A stretch of DNA of 64,000 bases, from assembly GCA_002376235.1 (NCBI GenBank), contig DFNX01000016.1, forward strand, positions 930,001-994,000, in the 5' to 3' direction. Shown here in pieces: positions 34,655 through 42,834 of the stretch. Position 1 is the first letter of the stretch. Every line of letters starts with the position of its first letter. A program made the translations under genes and the position numbers. The notes beneath the pieces were generated by a model. The model worked only from the letters and a program-made list of their open reading frames with translations, was not told the DNA's origin and made no database searches. Origin of the DNA: Neorhizobium sp. UBA3556. GTDB lineage: Bacteria > Pseudomonadota > Alphaproteobacteria > Rhizobiales > Rhizobiaceae.

Positions 34655-35965
34655 ATGACCGACACCCTCATCCGTGGACGCCTCCTCTCCTTCAAGCGCG
34701 CGCCTCAGTCTCTGGACGATAGCGACAGCTATTTCTATGAGCATGACGGCGGTCTGCTGGTCGGCGCCGATGGCCGCATTTCTGCGGCGGGCGACTATGC
34801 GACGGTAAAGGCGAGCGCACCGGAGACTGTGGTCGAGATCGATCATCGGCCGCATCTGATCCTGCCGGGTTTCATCGACACTCATGTGCATTTTCCGCAG
34901 ATGCAGGTGATCGCCTCCTATGCGGCGAACCTGCTGGAATGGCTGAACACCTACACGTTCCACGAGGAATGCCGCTTCGTCGAAAGCGAGCACGCGACCC
35001 GCATCGCCACGCATTTCTACGACGAGTTCCTGCGCCAGGGCACGACGACGGCGGTCGCCTATTGCTCGGTGCATAAGACCTCCGCCGACGCCTTTTTCGC
35101 GGAAGCCCTCAAGCGCAACATGTGCATGGTCGGTGGCAAGGTGATGATGGATCGAAACGCCCCGCAAGGGCTGCTCGACACGCCGGAAATGGGCTATGAC
35201 GAGACGCGTGCGGTGATCGAACAATGGCACGGCAAGGGCCGCAACCATGTGGCCATCACGCCCCGTTTCGCCATAACCTCGACGCCGGAACAGATGTCGG
35301 CAACGCAGGCGCTGGCAAACGAATTTCCCGACCTCTTCATCCAGACGCATCTTTCGGAAAACCGCGAGGAAATCCGTTACACCTGCGAACTCTATCCGGA
35401 AGCGAAAGACTATACGGATATCTATGCCCGCTACGGCCTGCTCGGAAAGAAGACCCTGCTCGGCCATGCCATCCATCTGTCCGAACGGGAGATGGACGTG
35501 CTCTCGGAGACCGGCAGCATCGCCGTCCATTGCCCGACCTCCAACCTCTTCATCGGCTCCGGCCTGTTTCCGTTGCGGCCGCTCACACGCAGGGAAAAGC
35601 CGGTGCGCATCGCAGTCGCCACCGATATCGGCGGCGGCTCCAGCTATTCGATGCTGAAGACCATGGATGAGGCCTACAAGATCCAGCAGATCCTCGGCGA
35701 ACGGCTGAACCCGCTCGAAAGTTTCCATCTGATGACGCGCGGCAATGCCGAAGCGCTTTCGATGGAGGCGGATATTGGCACACTGGATGTCGGCTCCGTT
35801 GCCGACCTTGTCGTGCTCAACGCGGCCGCCACGCCATCGATGAAGCTGCGTTTGGAAACGATAAACACGCTGCCGGAAGAACTCTTCCTTCTGCAGACCA
35901 TGGGCGACGATAGAAGCGTGGTCGAGACCTATGTCGCAGGCAAGGCGATGAAGCCTCCCTTTTGA
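34655..35965 (+). CDS. guaD: Guanine deaminase
   Basis: A 436-residue amidohydrolase converting guanine to xanthine and ammonia. Metal ligands are in the first motif PGFIDTHVHFPQ (~residue 70), then His in IQTHLSENREEI and in LLGHAIHLSEREMDVL (~residues 228 and 271), and the Asp in ATDIGGGSSYSML (~320). The TATHE-like EECRFVES and CSVHKTSADAFF stretches fit GuaD. It is downstream of puuD with a 21-base gap, so the two are co-transcribed and feed the pathway at guanine and urate respectively. A terminator-like hairpin follows at 36086. Confidence 0.95.
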   Translation: MTDTLIRGRLLSFKRAPQSLDDSDSYFYEHDGGLLVGADGRISAAGDYATVKASAPETVVEIDHRPHLILPGFIDTHVHFPQMQVIASYAANLLEWLNTYTFHEECRFVESEHATRIATHFYDEFLRQGTTTAVAYCSVHKTSADAFFAEALKRNMCMVGGKVMMDRNAPQGLLDTPEMGYDETRAVIEQWHGKGRNHVAITPRFAITSTPEQMSATQALANEFPDLFIQTHLSENREEIRYTCELYPEAKDYTDIYARYGLLGKKTLLGHAIHLSEREMDVLSETGSIAVHCPTSNLFIGSGLFPLRPLTRREKPVRIAVATDIGGGSSYSMLKTMDEAYKIQQILGERLNPLESFHLMTRGNAEALSMEADIGTLDVGSVADLVVLNAAATPSMKLRLETINTLPEELFLLQTMGDDRSVVETYVAGKAMKPPF

Positions 35966-36311
35966 CGACAGCGACAACGCACGGCCATATCCGAATGACG
36001 AACAGTAAGCCTTTTGTCGCAGGCTGCAGCCATGGCCTCGTCTCGCTCTTTGAAAGAACGCTTCGCAAAGTTTTTTTTGACACAGAACCCCTTAGATTTT
36101 CTGGGGGTTTTGGACTGACTTGATGACTATCAAGTCGCGAGCATTTTGATACAAATGCCCGCCCAAGTAGTTTCAAAATTAATCAGCGGTTAAATTTCGC
36201 GGACCTATCTTCGCCTCCAGGTCCATGACGCGGCATCCAGGTTAGTGCCTGAAATTAAATGATTTTCCTCAATTTCGCGATAGTCGAAAAAGGCATCTTG
36301 GAGGCCCTGCG
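35966..36311. other. Gene-free region between guaD and the chemoreceptor
   Basis: 346 bases. It contains an 8-base T-run at 36071, a terminator-like hairpin (36086-36111), and a perfect 8-bp inverted repeat GACTTGAT-GACT-ATCAAGTC at 36117-36136. The latter half is AT-rich and probably carries the chemoreceptor promoter. No gene is seen. Confidence 0.5.
36086..36111 (+). terminator. Probable terminator after guaD
   Basis: AACCCC and GGGGTT form a 6-bp stem with a 12-base loop, ending in a short T-run (TTTT). It lies 121 bases after the guaD stop. The loop is long, so efficiency is uncertain. Confidence 0.45.
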
Positions 36312-38306
36312 ATGCAATTCCTATCTCTTATGAAAATCCGAACAAAAATCCTGCTCCTGATCATCCCCCTTTGCCTCATCGGCATTGGCGGCATCGGTTT
36401 TGTATCCAGCAACTACAAGCATTCCGACACCAGATATAACCGGTTCATCGCTGCAGATAATGCAGCGGCTGTGGAAGTCTCGCGTGCGACAACGTCGGTC
36501 ATGTCCGCGTCCTACAGCATTTACCAATTGCTCTCCTATACGGCCTACTCACCGCAGTTGCAGGACATCAAGAAAGACTATGAAGGCCGAAAGAAAGGTG
36601 CGATCGAGCGCCTCGAAGTTGCCAAAGGTCTGCTGCCAGAACAGGCCGACACCTTTAATGGCTTCGAAGACCGCATTCACGCAATCTTTGCCGAAACGGA
36701 TCATGCCGCAGAGCTGATCTCCGCCAACCAGGTCGCCAAGGCCCAGAGCGTTTTGAGCAAGATCGACCCGCAGATCACAAAATTCCGTGACGACATGCGC
36801 GACTGGAACGTCGAAAACGCCAAGTCGGTTCTGGCTCAAAGTAACGCCATCTCGCAGGAAACGAGCAGAACCATCATTTCCTCACTCGTCGCGCTCGGCG
36901 TCCTCTTTGCGGCAATGATCGGCATTGCCCTCCTGGTCGCGTCAAAGGGCATCACCACCCCGATCGAGAAACTGCGTGCCAGAATGGCCTCCCTCGCCAA
37001 CGGTGAAAGCGAAGCTGAAATTCCCGGCATCGAACGCAAGGATGAAGTGGGCCAGATGGCGGAAGCCGTTGCGGTCTTCCGCGACAACGCCATCGAGCGT
37101 ATCCGCCTGGAACATGAGGCGGATAGCAACCGGTCGCTTTCCGAACGCGAGCGGATGGAGCGGGAAGCCCAGAAGGCACAGGAATCAGCAGATACCCAGT
37201 TTGCCGTCACCCAGCTTGCCACCGCTCTCGATCATCTCGCAAATGGCGACGTCGCTTACCGCATCGATACCACCTTCGTCGGTCAGCTGGATATGCTGCG
37301 CACCAACTTCAACAGTTCGGCTGCCAACCTGAATGATGCGCTCTCCGCAGTTGGCGACAATGCCCGTGGTATCGACGCCGGCGCCAACGAGATCCGGCAG
37401 TCCGCCGATCAGCTTGCCAAACGCACCGAGCAGCAGGCGGCCTCCGTCGAGGAAACGGCAGCAGCGCTTGAAGAGATCACCACCACGGTCAAGGATGCGA
37501 GCCGTCGCGCGGAAGAGGTCGGCAAGCTCGTCGGCAAGACCCGTGACGGTGCCGAACGCTCCGGCGATATCGTCGAAAGCGCCGTCACCGCAATGCACGA
37601 GATCGAGCGGTCTTCCGCCGAGATCACCAGTATTGTCGGCGTCATCGATGATATCGCATTCCAGACCAACCTTCTGGCATTGAATGCAGGCGTAGAGGCC
37701 GCTCGCGCCGGTGACGCAGGCAAGGGTTTTGCCGTCGTTGCTCAGGAAGTCCGTGAACTGGCTCAACGTTCCGCCAATGCCGCCAAGGAAATCAAGGCGC
37801 TGATCACCACCTCGGGCGAACACGTCCGCTCCGGCGTCAATCTGGTCGGAGAAACGGGAGCAGCCCTCAAGATCATCGTTGCCGAGGTGCAGGACATAAA
37901 TCGCCACGTCAGCGCAATCGTCGAATCCTCCCGTGAACAGTCTGTCGGTCTTCAGGAGATCAATCTGGCGGTCAACACGATGGACCAGGGCACACAGCAA
38001 AATGCCGCCATGGTCGAAGAATCGACAGCAGCAAGCCACCGCCTTGCACAGGAGGCAGCCGCATTGAATCGCCTTCTTGCAAGGTTCAATGTGGGCAAGG
38101 AAACGGCGATGGCCCGGACTGCTCCCGCAGTTCCGGTCGCAGCACCCGCTGTATCGGCCCCCGTCGTTTCGACACTTCAGCCCGCATCGGCAGGCTCACG
38201 ACCGGCAGCTTCTCCGGCGCGGGCGCTCGGCAAGCGTCTCGCCGGTGTCTTCGGTGGTGGTGCTGCAGCCGCAGCGGTCCAGGAGACGAGCTGGGAAGAA
38301 TTCTGA
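36312..38306 (+). CDS. Methyl-accepting chemotaxis protein
   Basis: A 664-residue chemoreceptor. Membrane helix 1 (~residues 10-32), periplasmic sensor with long helices (~33-190), helix 2 (~191-216), HAMP (ITTPIEKLRARMASLANGES region; ends ~268), then a coiled-coil signalling domain whose tip reads DDIAFQTNLLALNAGVEAARAG (core IAFQTNLLALNAGVEA, ~residue 450). The protein ends ETSWEEF, matching the W-x-x-F pentapeptide that tethers CheR/CheB. GGAGG precedes the ATG. The sensor type is a four-helix bundle like those detecting small metabolites. No other che gene is near; the position among purine genes may be coincidental. Confidence 0.92.
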   Translation: MQFLSLMKIRTKILLLIIPLCLIGIGGIGFVSSNYKHSDTRYNRFIAADNAAAVEVSRATTSVMSASYSIYQLLSYTAYSPQLQDIKKDYEGRKKGAIERLEVAKGLLPEQADTFNGFEDRIHAIFAETDHAAELISANQVAKAQSVLSKIDPQITKFRDDMRDWNVENAKSVLAQSNAISQETSRTIISSLVALGVLFAAMIGIALLVASKGITTPIEKLRARMASLANGESEAEIPGIERKDEVGQMAEAVAVFRDNAIERIRLEHEADSNRSLSERERMEREAQKAQESADTQFAVTQLATALDHLANGDVAYRIDTTFVGQLDMLRTNFNSSAANLNDALSAVGDNARGIDAGANEIRQSADQLAKRTEQQAASVEETAAALEEITTTVKDASRRAEEVGKLVGKTRDGAERSGDIVESAVTAMHEIERSSAEITSIVGVIDDIAFQTNLLALNAGVEAARAGDAGKGFAVVAQEVRELAQRSANAAKEIKALITTSGEHVRSGVNLVGETGAALKIIVAEVQDINRHVSAIVESSREQSVGLQEINLAVNTMDQGTQQNAAMVEESTAASHRLAQEAAALNRLLARFNVGKETAMARTAPAVPVAAPAVSAPVVSTLQPASAGSRPAASPARALGKRLAGVFGGGAAAAAVQETSWEEF

Positions 38307-38336
38307 TCGGATCAATCTTCGCGAATGAACCAAGAT

Positions 38337-38360
38337 GGGCGGCCAATGGCCGCCCGTTTT
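38337..38360 (+). terminator. Rho-independent terminator after the chemoreceptor
   Basis: GGGCGGCCA and TGGCCGCCC form a strong stem with a 2-base turn, followed by GTTTT, 30 bases downstream of the stop. Confidence 0.85.
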
Positions 38361-38455
38361 CGTATCTGGCAACCCAGCATCGCCAACACGGCATGCTTAC
38401 CTTTATTGACGCATGAAATTGGCGATGTCCCGTTGAAAATCGTCAACATTCTGCT

Positions 38456-38480
38456 GGTAGCACCGGCTGGATATGCTACC
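38456..38480 (+). promoter_or_regulatory. Inverted repeat upstream of lldD
   Basis: GGTAGCA and TGCTACC are perfect 7-bp arms separated by 11 bases, 35 bases before the lldD start. It fits a dimeric repressor site; a GntR-type regulator like LldR is usual for such genes, but none is encoded nearby. Confidence 0.4.
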
Positions 38481-38514
38481 TCTCTGACATTGATTTCAGG
38501 AGGAAACGATTATC

Positions 38515-39660
38515 ATGTCCAAGCCGCTTACCATCGCCGATCTGAAGACCATGGCCCGCCGCCGAGTGCCAAAGATGTTCTTCGATTATGCTGATAGCGG
38601 CGCATGGACCGAAGGCACCTACCGCGCCAACGAGGACGATTTTTCCAAGATCAAGCTGCGTCAGCGCGTGCTTGTCGACATGACCAACCGTTCGCTGGCA
38701 ACCACCATGGTCGGCCAGGACGTCTCGATGCCGGTAGCGCTCGCGCCGACCGGCTTGACCGGCATGCAACATGCCGACGGCGAAATGCTGGCCGCCAAGG
38801 CTGCGGAAGAATTCGGCGTGCCCTTCACGCTTTCGACCATGAGCATCTGCTCGATCGAGGATGTGAAGTCGGTTACCTCGAAGCCTTTCTGGTTCCAGCT
38901 CTACGTGATGAAGGATCGCGGTTTCATCGAGCGCCTGATCGGCCGCGCCAAGGCGGCCGGCTGCGGCGCGCTGGTTGTCACCGCCGACCTGCAAATCCTC
39001 GGCCAGCGCCACAAGGATCTGCGAAATGGCCTGTCCGCCCCGCCGAAATGGACGCTCAACAGCGCGCTGCAGCTGGCGACAAAACCCTTCTGGTGCCTGG
39101 ATATGCTGCAGACCAAGCGCCGCGGCTTCGGCAATATCGTCGGCCATGCCAGCAACGTCTCCGACCTCTCTTCACTCTCTGCCTGGACGGCCGAACAGTT
39201 CGACCCGCGCCTGTCCTGGGACGATATCCGCTGGATCAAGGACCTGTGGGGCGGCAAGCTGATCATCAAGGGCATCCTCGATGAGGAAGACGCGCGAGCT
39301 GCCGCCGATACCGGTGCAGACGCCCTGATCGTCTCCAACCACGGCGGCCGTCAGCTCGACGGTGCCCCCTCCTCGATCTCCATGCTGCCGAAAATCGTCG
39401 AGGCGGTCGGCGACCGGCTCGAAGTGCACATTGATGGCGGCATCCGCTCCGGCCAGGATGTGCTGAAAGCTGTCGCTCTCGGCGCCAAGGGCACCTATAT
39501 CGGCCGCCCCTTCCTCTACGGCCTTGGCGCCATGGGCAAGCCGGGCGTGACGGCAGCACTCGAGATCATCCGCAAGGAAATGGACATCACCATGGCTCTG
39601 TGCGGCAAGCGCGATATCAAGGATTGCGGCACAAACATCATCGCCTCGTCACCCTTCTGA
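38515..39660 (+). CDS. lldD: FMN-dependent L-2-hydroxyacid dehydrogenase (LldD type)
   Basis: A 381-residue TIM-barrel flavoprotein converting L-lactate or another L-2-hydroxyacid to the 2-ketoacid, giving electrons to quinone. FMN and substrate residues are seen in PVALAPTGLTGMQHADGE (core APTGLTGM), FTLSTMSICSIEDV, FWFQLYVMKDRG, the catalytic His/Arg in VSNHGGRQLDGAPSS and HIDGGIRSGQDVLKA, and IGRPFLYGLGAMG. Length is standard. CAGGAGG precedes the ATG. It lies alone between two terminators or promoters; no lactate permease or regulator neighbours it, so lactate is the family default rather than a proven substrate. Confidence 0.9.
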   Translation: MSKPLTIADLKTMARRRVPKMFFDYADSGAWTEGTYRANEDDFSKIKLRQRVLVDMTNRSLATTMVGQDVSMPVALAPTGLTGMQHADGEMLAAKAAEEFGVPFTLSTMSICSIEDVKSVTSKPFWFQLYVMKDRGFIERLIGRAKAAGCGALVVTADLQILGQRHKDLRNGLSAPPKWTLNSALQLATKPFWCLDMLQTKRRGFGNIVGHASNVSDLSSLSAWTAEQFDPRLSWDDIRWIKDLWGGKLIIKGILDEEDARAAADTGADALIVSNHGGRQLDGAPSSISMLPKIVEAVGDRLEVHIDGGIRSGQDVLKAVALGAKGTYIGRPFLYGLGAMGKPGVTAALEIIRKEMDITMALCGKRDIKDCGTNIIASSPF

Positions 39661-39661
39661 T

Positions 39662-39690
39662 TTGGAATGCCGCCCGAAACCGGCTATAAT
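39662..39690 (+). promoter_or_regulatory. Sigma-70 type promoter of the lytic transglycosylase gene
   Basis: TTGGAA, a 17-base spacer and a perfect TATAAT lie just after the lldD stop and 26 bases before the ATG at 39716, giving a 5' leader of about 20 bases. This is the best promoter match in the window. Confidence 0.7.
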
Positions 39691-39715
39691 TCTACCCCAA
39701 TGAAGCGGGGGCGGA

Positions 39716-40648
39716 ATGGTCGGTCTTGGGCGGTGTCTGGCAACGGCGGCAATCACCGTCGCGCTCTTCAGCGCGGCAGGCGTCCCGGCCTCCAGAACGG
39801 CCGAAACCACGATAGCTGAGGAGCCGGCCTGCCTCTACGAGCGATCTGTCGACGGCAAGCCGATCTGCATCCGCAAGGACTTCTTCAACGCCGATCTCTG
39901 CCGCGCGATCGAGATTTCAGCCGATACCCACGCCATTCCGGCCGATTTCTTCGCCCGCCTGATCTGGCGAGAAAGCCTGTTTCGCCCGGAAGCCGTCAGC
40001 CACAAGGGCGCGGAAGGCATTGCGCAGTTCATGCCATCGACGGCAAGAATGCGCGGTCTCGGCAACAGCTTTCATGTCCTCGACGCGCTGGACGCTTCCG
40101 CCGCCTACCTGAAGGAAATGAGTATCCGTTTCGGCAATCTCGGTTTTGCGGCTGCCGCCTATAATGCCGGGGAGAACGGCTTTTCCCGCTTTCTCGCCTC
40201 TGAAAGACTGCCGATCGAGACCCGCGACTACGTCTTTGCCATCACTGGCACCCTGATCGAGACATGGCGTGACACCCCACCGGAAATCGCGGCCCCGCCT
40301 CTCGACAAGGAGCAATCCTTTCAAGATGCCTGCACGACGCTGGCTTCAACCCGCCGGATGACGGAACCGGTGCTGACAGGCTCTGCCGACTGGGCACCCT
40401 GGGGTGTTCAACTGGCAGCCCATCATCGCCCCGCCGTCGTTGACCGCCTCTTCACCCGCGCGATCCTTGATCTGCCTGCACCGCTGAACGAAGAACGGGC
40501 CTTGATCGTCAGGCAACGCGGCGGCAATTTCGGTTATCGCACGCGTTATGCCGCAAGGATCGGGCGCGAGACGCGACAGGAAGCGACAAAGCTCTGCAGC
40601 GCCATCAAGGCAGCGGGCGGCGCCTGTACCGTCTTTCGCAATCGCTGA
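39716..40648 (+). CDS. Lytic transglycosylase with SPOR-like C terminus
   Basis: A 310-residue periplasmic SLT-domain enzyme that cleaves peptidoglycan glycan strands. After a signal peptide (~residues 1-26) comes the SLT domain with the catalytic Glu in ARLIWRESLFRPEAV (~residue 85), GAEGIAQFMPSTA and AAAAYNAGENGF (~144). The C-terminal part (GNFGYRTRYAARIGRETRQEA and ending ACTVFRNR) resembles a SPOR peptidoglycan-binding repeat. GGGGGCGG precedes the ATG. It is divergently organised in function but convergent in position with the anchored nuclease gene, whose stop is 6 bases away. Confidence 0.9.
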   Translation: MVGLGRCLATAAITVALFSAAGVPASRTAETTIAEEPACLYERSVDGKPICIRKDFFNADLCRAIEISADTHAIPADFFARLIWRESLFRPEAVSHKGAEGIAQFMPSTARMRGLGNSFHVLDALDASAAYLKEMSIRFGNLGFAAAAYNAGENGFSRFLASERLPIETRDYVFAITGTLIETWRDTPPEIAAPPLDKEQSFQDACTTLASTRRMTEPVLTGSADWAPWGVQLAAHHRPAVVDRLFTRAILDLPAPLNEERALIVRQRGGNFGYRTRYAARIGRETRQEATKLCSAIKAAGGACTVFRNR

Positions 40649-40654
40649 GACGTA

Positions 40655-41407
40655 TCAGCCGCACCAACCACTCCGACCTGCCCCCGGACGCTTGGCCAAT
40701 CCCTCATTGACCAGCACATCCGCAAGCGAGCGGCCATTGCGGGTCACGTCGCGCAATTGATGGCCATCGACCAACGCGTTATTGCCCTGCCAGGTGACGA
40801 GTTCGAATGGACCGGAATCGAGGAAGGCGCGCACGCGCAGCTTCGCATCGCTCGCCTTGATCCGCTCCGCCTCGCAACGCGGCTTCTTGAGATCTGGCAC
40901 TTCAACCCCGACAAGCCGGATTTTCTGGCCGTGAAACACGAAACGGTCGGCAGTCACCACGCAGTCATCCTGCTTGGCCGTGCCGCAAAGAAAGAACTTC
41001 CCCTGATAGGCGCCGGCAAGCGCCTGGCCCGACTTGGGCGCGATAGCTGAGAGCGACGCGACCTCCTGCCCCGGTTTACCGATCGGTGCGGGCGGAATGA
41101 TGCCTGCGGTCTGAGTGCGATCCGGCGGAGTGACGGGCCGGGGCGGAACGGGCGTGACAGCGCGATGGGATGGTGCCGCTTGCGGCTTGGCAGCGGCGAC
41201 CTTTTCCCGCATTTCCGTATGAGCGGGCTTCTCTGCCGTCAAGCCGGCAACGAACTTCCGGGCGGGTGCAAAATTATCATAGAGCGCAATGCCGCCGCCG
41301 ACCGCAACAAGTGCGGCCATCCACGGCCAGAACGAGGATCCGGAGCGCGCCGGTGCACGCCTGCTGCTCTTGCGTTTCGAGCCTGTTTTTGCGCGCGCCG
41401 GTGCCAT
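40655..41407 (-). CDS. Membrane-anchored thermonuclease (SNase) family protein
   Basis: A 250-residue protein: a basic, Ala/Arg-rich start (~1-26), one membrane helix (WPWMAALVAVGGGIALYDNF), a Pro-rich linker (~60-115) and a C-terminal staphylococcal-nuclease OB fold with RLVGVEVPDLKKPRCEAERI (core GVEVPDLKKPRC) and GRSLADVLVNEGLAKR. Catalytic residues corresponding to Arg35 and Glu43 of the classic enzyme can be matched only loosely, so activity is uncertain. Start at 41407 has AGGAG 8 bases upstream; the extension to 41539 would run through the defective toxin gene. The nuclease part should face the periplasm. Confidence 0.8.
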   Translation of the reverse strand: MAPARAKTGSKRKSSRRAPARSGSSFWPWMAALVAVGGGIALYDNFAPARKFVAGLTAEKPAHTEMREKVAAAKPQAAPSHRAVTPVPPRPVTPPDRTQTAGIIPPAPIGKPGQEVASLSAIAPKSGQALAGAYQGKFFLCGTAKQDDCVVTADRFVFHGQKIRLVGVEVPDLKKPRCEAERIKASDAKLRVRAFLDSGPFELVTWQGNNALVDGHQLRDVTRNGRSLADVLVNEGLAKRPGAGRSGWCG

Positions 41408-41477
41408 GGAATCATCTCCTGTCGAATCGGAGAGGAGTATCGGCAGGAAGCCTTGCCGAATGGTTTCCAAGGAGTTC

Positions 41478-41744
41478 TCAATAGTGGAAATGGCACTGCA
41501 GGATGACGAGCATCTGGCATTCGCCTTGTCCTTCCACATAGTAGAATAGCCGATGTTCCTGCTAGATCCGCCTCGACCATGTCCCCTTCATCTGGCCACG
41601 CAGGGGTTCGGGCTTGCCCAGCCCCTCGAAAGGATGGCGCATCGTATCCCGCAGCAATTCGTTGATGCGAGACAGCATCTTCTTGTCGTGTTCCTGCCGA
41701 TAGAGATAGTCCGCCCATCCGTGCCCGTTCCAGACCAGCAACAT
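41478..41744 (-). pseudogene. yoeB: YoeB-family toxin gene interrupted by an amber codon
   Basis: Begins MLLVWNGHGWADYLYRQEHD and contains PFEGLGKPEPLRGQMKGTWSRRI, aligned without gaps to E. coli YoeB. A TAG at 41562-41564 (minus strand) then interrupts the frame at the position equivalent to residue 61 of YoeB. The same frame continues after it as QEHRLFYYVEGQGEC and ends in CHFHY followed by TGA, exactly where YoeB ends with its RYHY. So one nonsense codon separates otherwise intact halves. Truncation removes Arg65, His83 and Tyr84 of the YoeB active site. GTG at 41756 overlapping the antitoxin stop is an alternative start. Either a dead toxin, a sequencing error or suppression. Confidence 0.85.
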
Positions 41745-41752
41745 GGGAAGTG

Positions 41753-42016
41753 TCACTCTTCTGGTTCGATCAGGTCGTGATAGACAGGATTTTTGCCCGC
41801 CTTGGATTCTGCAAGCGCTCCCATAAGCCGCGCCGCATTGGCGGGCGTAGACATGAGGTGCAGTATTTCCATCATCCCTTCATACTCATCCTTGTCAATT
41901 AGGATGACGAAAGACTTGTCGCGGCGCATGATTTCAACCGCGGTACGATCGTTGGAGACTTCATCCATCAGGCTGGAAAGTTCCTGACGGGCATGCGAAA
42001 ACATTACCGTTCGCAT
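41753..42016 (-). CDS. yefM: YefM/Phd-family antitoxin
   Basis: An 87-residue antitoxin: N-terminal Phd-fold DNA-binding part (MRTVMFSHARQELSSLMDEV, then VEIMRRDKSFVILIDKDEYE) and an acidic C-terminal tail that wraps the toxin (AESKAGKNPVYHDLIEPEE). It would bind and neutralise YoeB and autoregulate the operon. Start at 42016 has GGAGG 6 bases upstream; the long upstream extension in frame is rejected. The toxin gene follows directly, but carries an amber codon, so the antitoxin appears to be intact without a full-length partner. Confidence 0.87.
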   Translation of the reverse strand: MRTVMFSHARQELSSLMDEVSNDRTAVEIMRRDKSFVILIDKDEYEGMMEILHLMSTPANAARLMGALAESKAGKNPVYHDLIEPEE

Positions 42017-42031
42017 GGAAACCTCCGCAAT

Positions 42032-42054
42032 AGCAGTACAAGAAGCAGTACAAG
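42032..42054 (-). promoter_or_regulatory. Tandem repeat in the yefM promoter region
   Basis: The 11-mer AGCAGTACAAG occurs twice with a 12-base period, 16-38 bases before the yefM start. On the coding strand each copy reads CTTGTACTGCT, containing TGTAC, close to the TGTACA core of known YefM-YoeB operators. Confidence 0.55.
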
Positions 42055-42087
42055 TCGAGGCGCCTGTCTCGGGTATGAGAAATTGCG

Positions 42088-42834
42088 CTACACCCGCCCG
42101 GTCGCCAGCGCGCTTGCCCATTCGGCCCGGCCATTGGCGGCGGCGAGCCTGGACATTGCCATGTGGTCATAAGCGATATTGCGGAAACTCGGTGCCCAAC
42201 CGCCTTCCGTCTTCTCTATCACCGCATAGGATGCCATGGCATGGCCGGTTTCGACCTTGTGGTAGAAAGGCAGATCATCGTCATAGGCGGGTTGGCCGAC
42301 ACTGCCGGGATTGACGATCAGCCGCCCGTCGGTGAGCGACACCATGCGGGGAATGTGGCTGTGTCCGCACAGAATTAGCGACTGCTCTATACCCTCGGCC
42401 AGCGCTTCGATCTCACCATGAGGACGAAGCGTTACATGCCCCTGCGGAGAAACAGTCTCCAGCCAATAAAGATTGTCATCCTTCGGTGTCGCGTGACATA
42501 GGAATATTTCATCGCGCCAGACCATGCTGAACGGCAGCTTGCGCAACCAGTCGAAATGGCGGCTCGACATCTGGCGATACGCATGCGCATCCGACGCCTC
42601 CAGTTGGTCGGGCGTCTTCTCGATAAGATAGCGATCGTGGTTGCCCCGTACCGTCCGCTCAGCCTTAAGGTCGAGCAATAACAGCAGGTCGCCCGCCTGA
42701 TCCGCCTCAAGCGGCCCGCTGAAACAGTCACCGAGATTGACGATATCGCGGATGCCGAGGGCGGCGACATCCCCAAGCACCGCTTTCAGCGCCGCATGGT
42801 TGCCGTGAATGTCGGCGATCACGGCAAAACGCAT
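42088..42834 (-). CDS. Metallophosphoesterase (calcineurin-like, YfcE/MJ0936 type)
   Basis: A 248-residue dinuclear metal phosphoesterase. All motifs are visible: DIHGNHAAL (Asp, His), LGDCFSGP, RGNHDRYL, CHATPKDD and CGHSHIP. The substrate is unknown; relatives act on cyclic nucleotides, dinucleoside polyphosphates or phosphodiesters. Its start overlaps the uraH stop by one base (TGATG), so it is co-translated with purine-degradation genes and may have been recruited to that pathway. The C terminus extends ~50 residues beyond the HSH motif, normal for this group. Confidence 0.88.
   Translation of the reverse strand: MRFAVIADIHGNHAALKAVLGDVAALGIRDIVNLGDCFSGPLEADQAGDLLLLLDLKAERTVRGNHDRYLIEKTPDQLEASDAHAYRQMSSRHFDWLRKLPFSMVWRDEIFLCHATPKDDNLYWLETVSPQGHVTLRPHGEIEALAEGIEQSLILCGHSHIPRMVSLTDGRLIVNPGSVGQPAYDDDLPFYHKVETGHAMASYAVIEKTEGGWAPSFRNIAYDHMAMSRLAAANGRAEWASALATGRV

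Noticed and set aside
34637..35977. Minus-strand open frame of 446 codons opposite guaD
   Set aside because: Shadow of guanine deaminase with all metal-binding motifs on the plus strand.
36071..36078. Eight-T run suggesting a terminator for guaD
   Set aside because: No stable GC-rich stem precedes it closely; the hairpin at 36086 is a better candidate.
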